A stretch of 64,000 nucleotides of DNA from JAEUMD01 sp036768475 (GTDB lineage: Bacteria > Pseudomonadota > Alphaproteobacteria > Rhizobiales > Hyphomicrobiaceae). The position numbers were made by a program, and so were the translations under genes. Positions within the stretch are counted from its first letter, which is position 1. The number at the start of each line of letters is the position of its first letter. The notes under the pieces were generated by a model that saw nothing but the letters and a program-made list of their open reading frames with translations, had not been told where the DNA came from and made no database searches. The stretch spans positions 1 through 64,000 of the forward strand of contig DAIPMW010000014.1 of the NCBI GenBank assembly GCA_036768475.1. The letters run 5' to 3'. Of this stretch, positions 25,718 to 34,642 are shown piece after piece.

Positions 25718-27046
25718 CTACTCACGGAAGCTACGGTTAACCTGATCGAGCAGGGGCTTCGTCAGGTATGAAATGACGGTTCTCTCACCCGTTGAAACGA
25801 AGATCTCGACGGGCATGCCGGGTATCAACTTCAAGTCGCCAAGCTTTTTCAATTCGCCCGGCGATATGGCGACGCGCCCCGCGAAATACGAAGCCCCGGT
25901 CCGCTCGTCCTTTGAGGCATCTGCGGCGACTTGGACGACGCGACCGGAGATTTCCTGGGTTATCTCGGACGCGAAGGCGCTGAACAGAAGCCGCGCCGCA
26001 CGCCCGGGGATCACCTGATCGATGTCAGAAGCGGAGAATTTTGCTTCAACGATCAAGTCATCCGATTGCGGGACGATGACCAGCACCTGCTCGGCTGGCG
26101 TTATCACGCCACCCACCGTATGAACGGCAAGTTCGTGCACGACACCGGCCACCGGTGCCCGCAACTCCGCCCTGTCGAGCCGGTCTCGCGCTGCGGCCTG
26201 TCGCTCCTTCAGCTCGGCAAGCTTGACCTCTATGGATCGGATCTCGCGTTGCGCATCCGAACGCATTGTCTGGTCTATGCCAATCAACTGGACCTTGATC
26301 TCGCTGATTTGGCCTTGGGCCCGCGCGATCTGCGCAACAAGGGCGCCATGTTCTCCGCGCAGCCTCTTTGCTTCTCGTTCCATGGCGTAAACGCGGCTGA
26401 CTGGCGTGAGCTTCTTTTCATGCAACGAGCGGATCTGTCCCAGTTCCTTGTCGATCAGTTCAAGCTCGCCGCCCTTGGCATCGCGTTGCGCTTCGAGACC
26501 GGAGATCTCGACCTCCAGCTGATCAATGCGAAGCGAAAGCTGCTCTTTGTGGCTGGCGCGCGTCTTCCGGTTCTCCTCGAACAACCGAAGTTCACCGGCA
26601 ACCGCAATCTCGGCATCCTTGTTGTTGTCCACGAAGCCGGGGGGAAGCTCGAAGCGCTCAGTCCCATCCCGTTCGGTGACGAGTCTCGCAATGCGCGCCG
26701 TCAGTTCTGTCAACTGCCCTTCGATGATGCCAAGTTCAGCACGGATCTGTGTGTCGTCGAGACGCAAAAGGACGGCGCCCGCTTCAACAGGATCACCGTC
26801 CCGCACGAAGATCGTCGAAACGATGCCGCCATCGCGGTGTTGGACTTTCTTGACGTGTCGCTCCACCGTGACGGTGCCGCTGGCGATCACGGCGCCGGAC
26901 AGTTGCGCCGATCCGGCCCAACCGCCAATGCCAAGGATCAGAGCCGCCATGACGGCGGCGCCAAAATACATGTGTCCGCGCGTCGAAAACGTCTGCGTCC
27001 GATATTGGGTGGGGCTCGTTTTGCCTTTGCCTGTCACTTCTCTCAT
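25718..27046 (-). CDS. HlyD-family type I secretion periplasmic adaptor
   Basis: A 442-residue membrane-fusion protein of the HlyD/PrsE type. It has a cytosolic N-terminus, one membrane helix (about 27-47), a lipoyl half-motif around VKKVQHRDGGIV, and a long coiled coil (about 105-290). The second lipoyl half follows near LRAPVAGVVHELAVHT, and then a beta-barrel domain. It bridges an inner-membrane ABC exporter and TolC. It lies 59 bases after the RTX gene on the same strand, which fits an exported substrate. No ABC transporter or TolC gene is in the window. Confidence 0.92.
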   Translation of the reverse strand: MREVTGKGKTSPTQYRTQTFSTRGHMYFGAAVMAALILGIGGWAGSAQLSGAVIASGTVTVERHVKKVQHRDGGIVSTIFVRDGDPVEAGAVLLRLDDTQIRAELGIIEGQLTELTARIARLVTERDGTERFELPPGFVDNNKDAEIAVAGELRLFEENRKTRASHKEQLSLRIDQLEVEISGLEAQRDAKGGELELIDKELGQIRSLHEKKLTPVSRVYAMEREAKRLRGEHGALVAQIARAQGQISEIKVQLIGIDQTMRSDAQREIRSIEVKLAELKERQAAARDRLDRAELRAPVAGVVHELAVHTVGGVITPAEQVLVIVPQSDDLIVEAKFSASDIDQVIPGRAARLLFSAFASEITQEISGRVVQVAADASKDERTGASYFAGRVAISPGELKKLGDLKLIPGMPVEIFVSTGERTVISYLTKPLLDQVNRSFRE

Positions 27047-27105
27047 TGGTCTGTCCCTGGAGGCATATCGCGCGGGTTCGGAAAGTCGAGTTGGTGTTCG
27101 GGTGG

Positions 27106-28566
27106 CTATCCAGGCCCACTGTTGTCTTCGTCGCCATAGAAGTCGCTGTTGGACAGCTCGTAGTATCCTTGAAGCTCGATCTCGAATTCATGTGTCGCGA
27201 AATCGTCGTCGATGTTGCCCTCGATCACGGTAACCTCGCCATCCTCGAGACTCTCGTAACGGAACCGAATTTGTCCCGGTTCCGTGAACTCGGCGCCCTG
27301 GCTGATGAGGATGAACTTCTTGAAGCCGAGATCCTCCAGGCTATCAGCGGTCTGCTCGCCCAGTGCCTTGACGTTGATCCGGTCACCGACTTCGAAGTCC
27401 GTGATCTTGTCCCGGAAATCGTTGCCATAGCCGGCTGTCGAAGCTTCGAAGACGAATATGTCGCCGCCGCCGCCGCCGGTCAGGATATTGACAGCATCAC
27501 TGGCAACCAGCGTGTCGTTGCCGCCACCGCCGATGGCGTTCTCGATGGACACGATTGCATCCTGGCCGATTTCGTCCCCGAAGGCCTCGCCACCTTGAAG
27601 GTCAATCGTGACGCCGGCTTGCGATGTGGAGGCGTCGTAGGTATCGGCGCCGTCACCTCCATCGATGACGTCATGGCCGTCATTGTAACTGGCAACGAAG
27701 ATGTCGTCTCCCTGGCCGCCCGAGAGCATGTCGCCGCCCGCGCCGCCACTTAGGAAATCATCGCTGTCAGATCCGTTGAGCTCGTTGGCTTCGCTGCTGC
27801 CAACGATCCGGTCGTCGCCGCCGCCGCCGACCACATTTTCGATGTTGATGAGCGTGTCGTCGCCGATCTGATCGCCTGACGCCTTCATCTCAGCAAGATT
27901 GACATCGATAGGGGTAGTAATTGCGCTGGCTGAATAGGTATCGAGTCCCTCGCCTCCGTCGATGAAGTCGTTGCCGTCGTCTTCCGTCGCGGTAAAGGTA
28001 TCATCATCGTCTTCACCGAACATGACGTCATTTCCGGCGTCGCCTTGGATGATATCGTCTCCCGTTCCCGCGAAGACTACGTCATCGCCTGATCCGGCGA
28101 AGATCTGGTCGTCGCCTTCATGTCCAAAGATAACGTCATCGCCATCGCCGCCGACGATCCGGTCGTTCCCGCCACGTCCATAGATCGTGTCGTCGCCTTC
28201 CCTGCCGAGGACGACGTCGTCGCCGTCCAGGGTATCGATCGTGTCGGCGCTTGGGGTTCCGAGCACGATATCATCGCCATCCGTGCCCGCGATCTGAACG
28301 GGAGGCGCATCAACGAACTGAAGTGCCGCCGACTGCGCCACGCTCAAGCTGTGATCGCTCACGTCATAGGTGAACTGGACGGTCGCGATGGATCCCCGGT
28401 CGGGTGTGTAAAGCCAGGTGCCTGGCCCGTGAGCCGTGAGTGAACCCGCCGACGCAGTGAGGTTGACTACGTCCAGTTCGTCTCCATCGGCATCGGCGGC
28501 GCCCTTGAGCAGCGCACTCATCGAAATGATGACTGACATATTGACGTATTGCGGTTGCAGCCGCAC
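27106..28566 (-). CDS. RTX calcium-binding repeat protein, apparently 5'-truncated
   Basis: An acidic 486-residue protein. A cadherin-like/VCBS-type unit occupies residues 16-90. Blocks of glycine-aspartate nonapeptides (GGxGxDxUx type, for example GGDGDDVIFGHEGDDQI) lie at about 95-185, 255-300 and 345-365. The non-repeat C-terminus should carry the type I secretion signal. The only starts are GTG 28566 and ATGs at 28539 and 28521, none with a ribosome site. The cadherin-like pattern (SGPV) continues in frame upstream of the GTG until a stop at 28618. The gene may therefore be the 3' remnant of a longer adhesin. Confidence 0.8.
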   Translation of the reverse strand: MRLQPQYVNMSVIISMSALLKGAADADGDELDVVNLTASAGSLTAHGPGTWLYTPDRGSIATVQFTYDVSDHSLSVAQSAALQFVDAPPVQIAGTDGDDIVLGTPSADTIDTLDGDDVVLGREGDDTIYGRGGNDRIVGGDGDDVIFGHEGDDQIFAGSGDDVVFAGTGDDIIQGDAGNDVMFGEDDDDTFTATEDDGNDFIDGGEGLDTYSASAITTPIDVNLAEMKASGDQIGDDTLINIENVVGGGGDDRIVGSSEANELNGSDSDDFLSGGAGGDMLSGGQGDDIFVASYNDGHDVIDGGDGADTYDASTSQAGVTIDLQGGEAFGDEIGQDAIVSIENAIGGGGNDTLVASDAVNILTGGGGGDIFVFEASTAGYGNDFRDKITDFEVGDRINVKALGEQTADSLEDLGFKKFILISQGAEFTEPGQIRFRYESLEDGEVTVIEGNIDDDFATHEFEIELQGYYELSNSDFYGDEDNSGPG

Positions 28567-28618
28567 GGGCCCCGACGAAATGTCTCCCGGTCTGGAGCCC
28601 AGTATCCAACCGCTACGT

Positions 28619-29165
28619 CATCGATCGAAGCAGATTGAAGCTGGGCTGGAGTCTGATCGGCCGAGATGGAGGTGACAGACATCCATCGAAGGCATGAATT
28701 AAGATTATCAAAAAACAGAAATTTGCAAGAAGCCGCAGGGGGAATGTATGTCCGCCTGCCACCGTCCTGAACTGGAACTCTCGAAACGCGAATCGATCAG
28801 CGTCAATTTAGCATGGATACGCCGCATTGTGCGCCGGTGTCGCGCAATGATTAATTTTTTAATTCAGCAGCAGCGCACTCAAAGCTTTGATTTATAATAG
28901 TATGTTGAATTACAATGCGTTCTGAAAGATGAGGCTGGCCGCTATTTCCTATCATTGTGCCAAAGTTTCGACGCACGCCCACCTTGCCCCGAGCACGCAT
29001 TCTGCAGACTGGTTCAGTATGCAATAGCGGCAGTTTCCAACCCATTGCAACCGTCCGGGATCAAACGGGCTACGGCGCAAATTGAAATTAAAGCGACCTT
29101 CGACCAGTTGGTCGGATTCGCCTTTTGGATGATCGCTCTTCGGAGCCGTCCTCAGTGGATGAAAA
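28619..29165. other. 547-base intergenic region, AT-rich
   Basis: No gene seen. Composition is distinctly lower in GC than the neighbourhood, with A/T-rich stretches at 28690-28730 and 28845-28925. It contains an inverted repeat ATTAA/TTAAT near 28849-28862 and a perfect TATAAT at 28893-28898 without a good -35. It may hold the promoter of the RTX operon or be the scar of a lost 5' part of that gene. Confidence 0.45.
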
Positions 29166-30014
29166 CTAATTTTGTTTGGCGCCTGACCCAATGATGGCCT
29201 CGAGTTTCGTCTCGAAGCCGCTATCGGATTCAAACTGCTTCAGGCACTCGTAGACCTCCTCCCACGCCTTGGACTTCGCCTCGCTATCGAGATTCGCCAC
29301 CACTGCGCGATATGCTCCGGCAGCCTCTTGCATCAGATGCAGAGCATCGCGCGCGCTCGGCAGAACGAGCCGGGTTCGCACAATCTTCGTCTCGACATCA
29401 GTAAGTCTATTATCCTTCATCAGATTTTTCAGGTGTCCGCTCGCGCCCAGCGCGAATATGCCGGGACTCCCGGGCGGAGGCGCGGGCTTGGCAGCATGGC
29501 GCAGAAGGATTGCCATTGGCTGTGCAAGAAAGAGATTGTCGGAAGGCGTCGTAAAAACCAGTGCTGCAAAACGTGCACCGGGCTTCAGGAGATGAAGGAC
29601 GGCCTCCAACGCCTCGGGTGGCGAGGGGAAAAGCATCAAACCCATTCGACAAATCGCAGCATCGAATGGAGGCAGCGTCTTTGGTAGCTCGTCCGCAGCA
29701 CATTCAAGCGTCTCGATGTTCTCAAGACCCGCGCGAGTGGCATTTTGGCGGACTTGCTCCAGCATGGCGGCAGAGATATCGCTGGCTACCACCTCACCCC
29801 TCGGACCCACACGCTTCGCCGCCTGAAGACTCTGACTACCGGCACCGCAGGCGATATCGAGAATGCGCATCCCCGGCCGAATACCGGCCATATCGATGAG
29901 TGCATCGGTGGCCTGGGAGAAACTCGTGGCGAACGTATGCTCCCATTTCGCCCATCCAGGCGCTGCCGCCTCCCAAGTGTTTCGAAGTTCGGCTGTAACT
30001 GAGTTGTCGGCCAT
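29166..30014 (-). CDS. Class I SAM-dependent methyltransferase
   Basis: A 282-residue Rossmann-fold methyltransferase. Motif I is LDIACGAGS (52-60), the acidic residue after beta-2 is in VVASDIS, and the later motif is LLKPGARFA. The closest general resemblance is to the UbiE/Coq5-like small-molecule group. The substrate is unknown. GGAG precedes ATG 30014 by six bases. It stands alone, downstream of a likely defective dehydrogenase gene on the same strand. Confidence 0.88.
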   Translation of the reverse strand: MADNSVTAELRNTWEAAAPGWAKWEHTFATSFSQATDALIDMAGIRPGMRILDIACGAGSQSLQAAKRVGPRGEVVASDISAAMLEQVRQNATRAGLENIETLECAADELPKTLPPFDAAICRMGLMLFPSPPEALEAVLHLLKPGARFAALVFTTPSDNLFLAQPMAILLRHAAKPAPPPGSPGIFALGASGHLKNLMKDNRLTDVETKIVRTRLVLPSARDALHLMQEAAGAYRAVVANLDSEAKSKAWEEVYECLKQFESDSGFETKLEAIIGSGAKQN

Positions 30015-30281
30015 AGGCAGCTCCGATACTTTGTACATATTATCACAAAAGCAATATGTGCAGAATTGCCTATCCCAAATTTGACAGGATAAGTTTGGCG
30101 GCACATGCCCTGGAGGGTTGCTTCCGGCGCGCTCCACCCACGCGAAAGACGACGGAAGTGTCAGTCTTCCTTCGGCATAGCCATTCAGTCCTGATGCCAT
30201 ATAGGAGGGTCATGGAGGGCAATAGAGTAGACGTAGTTCTCCGTTTCGTCGTTCTCGGTCCGCTTGTCTTCGATCATCAGA

Positions 30282-31238
30282 TCAGAGACTGGCGGCGATC
30301 ATCACCTTGCCCTTGCGTCCCGTCGCCGAAGCCGCGGCCAGGGCTGCTGTCGCACGCTCGAGCGGAAAGACACTGTCGGCCGGTAGGCTCAGTTTGCCGG
30401 CGATCGCAAGGCTCGACAGTTCTTTGGCGACAGCCGCGCGGCGTTCGGGCGTGACCCGCTCAACTTCCTTTGCGCCCCAGAAGCCTTCGACTTTGATTTC
30501 CTTGAAAATCAAGTCGGCGGCGTCCAGCCGCAAGGGCTCGCCCGACATCAGGCCGAAGGAGAGTAACTTGCCGTGCGGGCTGATGAAGTGCAGCATCTCA
30601 TTCGCTTGATCGCCGCCGATCATTTCGATCCCGCCGGCGACGCGGTCATCGCCGATGGCTTTGGCAAGGCGCGCCTGCCAGCCCTTTTCGGTTGAGACGA
30701 AGACTTCGGAAATTCCGAGCTCGTTGAGCGTCCGTCGCGCTTCCGCGCGTTTGACAATGCTGGCGACCTTGACGCCCCTGGCGCGCGCGACTTGGCCGAT
30801 GACCATGCCGACGGCGCCGTTTCCGGCGTTGATGATGATCCATTCGCCGGGCTTTGCGTCAAGGCGGTCGAGCGCCAGCAAGGCGTCGGTGGGCATGCCG
30901 CGGATCTGCGCTGCCATTTCGGGCAGCAACTGATCGGGCATGACTGCGAGCTTATGCGCCGGGGCGATGAAATACTCCGCCCACGTTGCGAGGAGGCCGG
31001 CAGCGGCGACGCGCTGGCCGATGGCAAGTCCGGTGACGCCCGCGCCGAGCTTGTCGACGATGCCCACCGCTTCGCTTCCGCCGCCGGCGGGAAGTTCGGG
31101 TTTGTAGCCGTATACGCCCTGAATGGTCATCAGGTCGTGATTGTGAATCGCGTGGGCGACATGGCGGGATCGGATGCTGACCTGACAGTGGCGGACCTCA
31201 CGAGGCCCGCCACCACAAGAATGACCGCGGAACGTCAA
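30282..31238 (-). CDS. Zinc-less alcohol dehydrogenase/quinone reductase family protein, N-terminus abnormal
   Basis: Medium-chain dehydrogenase-like sequence. The segment AIHNHDLMTIQGVYGYKPEL and the dinucleotide loop GNGAVGMVIGQ are typical of the crotonyl-CoA reductase/trans-2-enoyl reductase-like branch. The usual first ~25 residues before the IHNHDL motif are missing. The frame instead opens with TTG 31238 and unrelated Arg/His-rich sequence. The only in-frame ATG (31130) would remove part of the catalytic domain. It may be a 5'-damaged gene or start at the TTG. Confidence 0.65.
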   Translation of the reverse strand: MTFRGHSCGGGPREVRHCQVSIRSRHVAHAIHNHDLMTIQGVYGYKPELPAGGGSEAVGIVDKLGAGVTGLAIGQRVAAAGLLATWAEYFIAPAHKLAVMPDQLLPEMAAQIRGMPTDALLALDRLDAKPGEWIIINAGNGAVGMVIGQVARARGVKVASIVKRAEARRTLNELGISEVFVSTEKGWQARLAKAIGDDRVAGGIEMIGGDQANEMLHFISPHGKLLSFGLMSGEPLRLDAADLIFKEIKVEGFWGAKEVERVTPERRAAVAKELSSLAIAGKLSLPADSVFPLERATAALAAASATGRKGKVMIAASL

Positions 31239-31299
31239 AAGGATTCAAGCTATCCAATCCAACGTCGTCCAAGGCAATCACTTTACAGCTCTCGTGGGA

Positions 31300-31452
31300 T
31301 CATTTTGCGGGCTTGCAGGACTTTGTCACAGGATCCCATTTCTCAGTGGGCTTGCAGTCCTGGGGTCCTTTCGGTGGTGTCTGGGCAAATGCTGGCATGA
31401 CCGACGCACTGACGAAAGCAGCTGCCACAGCAGCCAAGATAGCCTTCTTCAT
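31300..31452 (-). CDS. Small secreted protein (50 residues)
   Basis: The signal peptide (MKKAILAAVAAAFVS, cleavage after AFA) leaves a mature peptide of about 28 residues, with two cysteines in DCKPTEKWDPVTKSCKP that could form one disulfide loop. AAGGAG precedes ATG 31452 by seven bases, which makes translation convincing. Family and function are unknown. It sits upstream of the damaged dehydrogenase gene. Confidence 0.75.
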   Translation of the reverse strand: MKKAILAAVAAAFVSASVMPAFAQTPPKGPQDCKPTEKWDPVTKSCKPAK

Positions 31453-31752
31453 CGTTGTTCTCCTTTTGCGGATGCCACCGGATTGGACGCACAACCTGCA
31501 GATTGGTGGCGGGACGAACTCGGAAAACGTCTGGCGTTTCTGAGCATGAGCCAACAACGCGATTGCGGCTGTTTGGTTCCCGCCAAATCGCCAAAGGGCA
31601 GGGCATACAAAACGCCCGCACGCGGCTCAGTTCGTTGACGCCCGCGCTATTTGAGAATGCGCTTGCGGATGTGGTTCGTCGTTGGCGAGGTTCATTGTTG
31701 GCAGGGCGGTTTTTCCAATGCGGGCACGTTGGTGCCCGCTTCTTCGAGTGGT
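31453..31752. other. 300-base intergenic region
   Basis: No gene is seen. A stable hairpin at 31720-31739 follows the end of the next minus-strand gene. The remaining sequence has ordinary composition. Confidence 0.5.
31720..31739. terminator. Hairpin after the 86-residue protein gene
   Basis: A perfect eight-base stem (GCGGGCAC/GTGCCCGC) with a GTTG tetraloop, 13 bases beyond the stop at 31753. There is no U-tract on the minus strand, and TTCTTC follows on the plus strand. It could stabilise a 3' end. Confidence 0.4.
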
Positions 31753-32013
31753 TCATTTCTGGCGCTTGGGAAGCGAGGCCAGCGCGTGTTCGATATCCCG
31801 CAAAAGCTTGGGGTGGCGTAGGTGCACCTCGCGACGGATCAAGTCGTCGCGCCAGAGTTCTAAGATTTCGCGTTTGTGGGCGACGCTAAGTTCGCTGGAG
31901 GAGAGCACCTCCAGCGGTGATGAGAAGTCACCGGCCAATAATCGTTCGACCGGTGGCACGTATTGATCTTGTCGTCGGTCATCCATCGCAATCGCTATTC
32001 CGTTTGGGTTCAT
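31753..32013 (-). CDS. Hypothetical small soluble protein
   Basis: An 86-residue, predicted helical protein. The second half (LSSSELSVAHKREILELWRDD, then LIRREVHLRH) looks like a conserved small rhizobial-type protein of unknown function. ATG 32013 and ATG 31986 are both possible, neither with a strong ribosome site. It has no signal peptide or membrane helix. Confidence 0.6.
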   Translation of the reverse strand: MNPNGIAIAMDDRRQDQYVPPVERLLAGDFSSPLEVLSSSELSVAHKREILELWRDDLIRREVHLRHPKLLRDIEHALASLPKRQK

Positions 32014-32076
32014 TGAACCAGTGACAGGGCAACGCGACGGGCATGCAGAGCACCTTGTCGTTCGGTGCTGTCCATC

Positions 32077-32670
32077 CTACCTGCTGCCTGGACCGCCTCC
32101 CTGACCAGGCTTCGGAGCCGGACTCTGCCGTTGCTGCTCGACTTTCTTATCGAGCGCGATTTGCGCACTCGACTTGAACGCCGGCGCACTTTCCAATGCT
32201 TTAGCCTGCACCGGGATGGTCACGGCGAGCTTGTCACCGATCTTGGCAAAATGAATGTTATCCATCGCCAGCGCGACATCGTGCGAACCAATGCCCAGAA
32301 AGCCACCGACGCTAATCACAAGACCTTGGATATTTCCGTTTGATGTGTGGATCAGATCGGTAACTGTTCCAACGCGGGGCTTATCGGCTGTGTTGACATC
32401 CATGCCAATCATCTCAGACGCGAGAAAAGTACCCGAAGGCTGTGTCGGGATCAGACTCTTGATGGATTGTGCCGTTTCTTTCTCGGCAGGGGCCGCTGCA
32501 TTCGGCGCAGCCTTTGGGGCAGTCTCGGACGGCTTGACGTCTGGCAGGGTTTTGCCAGCAGGTGCTTGCTCATTCGCCGGGGGCTTTGGCGAGTCCTGTG
32601 CAGAGAGAGGTGATGTCAGCGCGATGACCATCGTCAAAGCGGCGGCACCAGAAGTTATCTTCAACGCCAT
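32077..32670 (-). CDS. Secreted PRC-barrel domain protein
   Basis: A 197-residue periplasmic protein. The signal peptide ends at LSA-QD, a Pro/Ala/Lys-rich linker covers about 26-75, and a single PRC-barrel domain follows (about 80-155, with GMDVNTADKPRVGTVTDLI and VISVGGFLGIGSHDVAL). The tail is Pro/Gly-rich. AAGGAGG sits seven bases before ATG 32670. Its domain is closely similar in motif layout to the neighbouring gene at 32964-33386. Function unknown; PRC barrels often bind partner proteins or RNA. Confidence 0.85.
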   Translation of the reverse strand: MALKITSGAAALTMVIALTSPLSAQDSPKPPANEQAPAGKTLPDVKPSETAPKAAPNAAAPAEKETAQSIKSLIPTQPSGTFLASEMIGMDVNTADKPRVGTVTDLIHTSNGNIQGLVISVGGFLGIGSHDVALAMDNIHFAKIGDKLAVTIPVQAKALESAPAFKSSAQIALDKKVEQQRQSPAPKPGQGGGPGSR

Positions 32671-32963
32671 GGTTTGCCTCCTTGTTACGAAGACTGGTGG
32701 AAGTTAATTTGCCTGCCGTGGGTTAGCAGATAACTCGTACCGCCGGATTCGGTTCCAGTGACGCGACCCAGATGCTGTTCAAAATTCGTTACAGCCACGA
32801 TATCGACGACATCGATATGTGATCAGTTGGTCACCAGCGCAAAGCCAGTTGTTGCCGCTTCCGGTCTGATCGCTTCGAGCGGCGCAAACGGATCTTCGCA
32901 GTCCGGGCGATGGTTCGCACGGGCGTTGCGATGCGATATATTCTGCGTCGACGCGCGACCCAG

Positions 32964-33386
32964 TCACTTCACGTCGCGCACATCTGCTTCAGGCAGTTCG
33001 TTGACCTTCTCCGCTGAGAGAGAAAGTTCGACTCTGTCGGCACCGATGACGTACTGATCTCTTCGAACCTTGACGGTCTTGCCGCCAAGCCCAAGGAACC
33101 CGCCGACGTCGAACAAGATCGCGCCAAGGTCGCCCGAGTCCGCCCTTGTCATGGTGGTAACATTGCTGAGATGCTTGCCGTCATAACTATAGACCGGCCA
33201 ACCCGTCAGATTGCGCACTTCTGCGTTTTTGGCGCCCGTATCAGGCGCGGTTGGCGTTTTGCCTTGTTGCGCGCTCTGCGGTGCCGGTGTCACTCCCTTC
33301 GGCCGGCCCATCTCTTGTTGCGCCAGCGCCGGCACAGCGCTCAGCATCGCGACCAAGATTCCTGTAAGAACGAGCTTCCTCCGCAT
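32964..33386 (-). CDS. Secreted PRC-barrel domain protein
   Basis: A 140-residue periplasmic protein. A signal peptide (cleavage near ALA-QQ) and a Gln/Pro-rich linker are followed by a PRC-barrel (about 58-135: LTGWPVYSYDGKHLSNVTTM, ILFDVGGFLGLGGKTV). It shares the GGFLG-(I/L)-G hallmark with the downstream PRC gene, so the two are paralogues. It is divergent from a small secreted protein across 352 bases. Confidence 0.85.
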   Translation of the reverse strand: MRRKLVLTGILVAMLSAVPALAQQEMGRPKGVTPAPQSAQQGKTPTAPDTGAKNAEVRNLTGWPVYSYDGKHLSNVTTMTRADSGDLGAILFDVGGFLGLGGKTVKVRRDQYVIGADRVELSLSAEKVNELPEADVRDVK

Positions 33387-33738
33387 TGAAGTTACCTCGC
33401 ATACTTCATTACTCCTGAGTGTTTAGCCACCACGTGAATGGCTAATCACACATCAAACGTCGCTAGAGATACAGGGTTCCCAGTCACACGGTTCCGGATG
33501 GTTGCTCAAGATCCGATGGCTTCAGTATGAAGATCGTCATGCGTCATTGCAGTCGGGTCCCGTATTGCGCGACACAAATCCAAAAACGAGGGAAGTGGCA
33601 GCATCGACCGAAAAATCGATGCATACGCGATCTGCGCGTTGGACGGCCAAGTGCCCAGGCAGGGCCGATCGGAACCCTCAATGGGCTGAGGTGTTAGACG
33701 TGCTGACACGGTGGATTATCAAATTGGAGGTTTATGTC
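33387..33738. other. 352-base divergent intergenic region
   Basis: Lies between the minus-strand PRC-barrel gene and the plus-strand Tyr-rich protein gene, so it should hold both promoters. I see no confident -35/-10 pair and no other gene. Confidence 0.5.
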
Positions 33739-34029
33739 ATGTTGCGAATAGCAGCTCTCGCCGTCGCCGCTTGTTTGGCTGTGCCAACTCTCGCAAACGC
33801 GCAGAGTGTCGGCATCTTCGTCGAGGACCCTTATCTGGATTACCCAAATTACGACTACGACGATGGCTCATATAGCCCGAGGGTCTACGGCTACTACGCT
33901 GAAAGACCCTATGTTGCGCCAAACGTGCGGATCGTGACGCCGCTTCCAGACAACGGTTGCGGAGAATACTTCTATTGGAATGGTGAAGCGTGCCTCGACG
34001 CTCGTGTCGTGCCACCCGACGTCAAATAG
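33739..34029 (+). CDS. Small Tyr-rich secreted protein
   Basis: A 96-residue protein with a signal peptide (cleavage after LANA) and a mature part rich in Tyr, Asp and Pro (VEDPYLDYPNYDYDDGSYS). The C-terminal region has two cysteines (DNGCGEYFYWNGEACLDAR). GGAGG lies eight bases before ATG 33739. Similar small Tyr-rich exported proteins of unknown role are frequent in Hyphomicrobiales. A hairpin follows at 34045. Confidence 0.75.
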   Translation: MLRIAALAVAACLAVPTLANAQSVGIFVEDPYLDYPNYDYDDGSYSPRVYGYYAERPYVAPNVRIVTPLPDNGCGEYFYWNGEACLDARVVPPDVK

Positions 34030-34044
34030 TGTTTGAAGTGCATT

Positions 34045-34088
34045 TGCGGATGCCGCACGTTCCGACAGTGTGTACGTGCGGATCCGCA
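34045..34088 (+). terminator. Long hairpin after the Tyr-rich protein gene
   Basis: The arms at 34045-34058 and 34076-34088 pair over about 13 bases with one bulge, 15 bases past the stop. No U-tract follows, so this may be a 3'-end stabiliser rather than a classical terminator. Confidence 0.42.
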
Positions 34089-34642
34089 GTGAAGTATAGG
34101 GGCGAATGAAGTTCACCAAGATTGGATCTTGCAAGCCTGCCGGTAGCGCTGCAAGCGGTTGGGCGCCGCTGACGTGCGAGACTGCCAGCGCTGATGCACC
34201 CTCTTGTGGTTCGGCATCGAAATATCTTCGCGGCTAAAATGGAGAGCCGTGCATTCACCGCACGGAGCATCGCCGTGTCCGCGCGCCACGAAGCGCGTCG
34301 ATCATTCAGCGCTTCCAGATTCGCGAACTTCGTAAAAATGTATTCTTTGTATTTAGCAGTTGTTGACGCGCCTTGCCGTAGGATTACCCAGCAATTAACG
34401 CATTGTGCGAGATCGCCGGTGATCCAAAGGGAAGCGATTAACCTACAGGGCGGGTGCGACGCCAAAGGGGGTCCGAACCTGAAGGACGCCCATCAATTTT
34501 CATCCAAGTGTCCGTGCAAATATCTCTGCGTTGATCGTCGAAGTTGACGCTCGTGATGGGCGTCGGCCTGCCCTGCGGCTGTCATCGTGCCTACCAAGTG
34601 TTTTCATTTGATCGTTTAATTGTCTCTCAATGGAGCATACTC
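34089..34642. other. 554-base intergenic region
   Basis: No gene is supported here; the open frames seen have neither a ribosome site nor recognisable sequence. Composition is somewhat AT-richer than the rest. It must contain the promoter of the TadG-like gene. Confidence 0.45.

Noticed and set aside
25931..27139. A 402-codon plus-strand frame opposite hlyD
   Set aside because: Antisense to a clear HlyD adaptor; no domain pattern or ribosome site.
27470..28300. DNA-level tandem repeats that could be taken for a CRISPR or minisatellite
   Set aside because: The periodicity is the codon-level echo of glycine-aspartate nonapeptides in the RTX protein; units vary in length and sequence and there are no spacers.
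30209..30454. Frame starting at an ATG with AGGAGG three bases upstream, between the methyltransferase and dehydrogenase genes
   Set aside because: It runs antisense into the dehydrogenase gene and gives Arg/Cys/Pro-rich sequence typical of a shadow frame; the ribosome site is probably coincidental.
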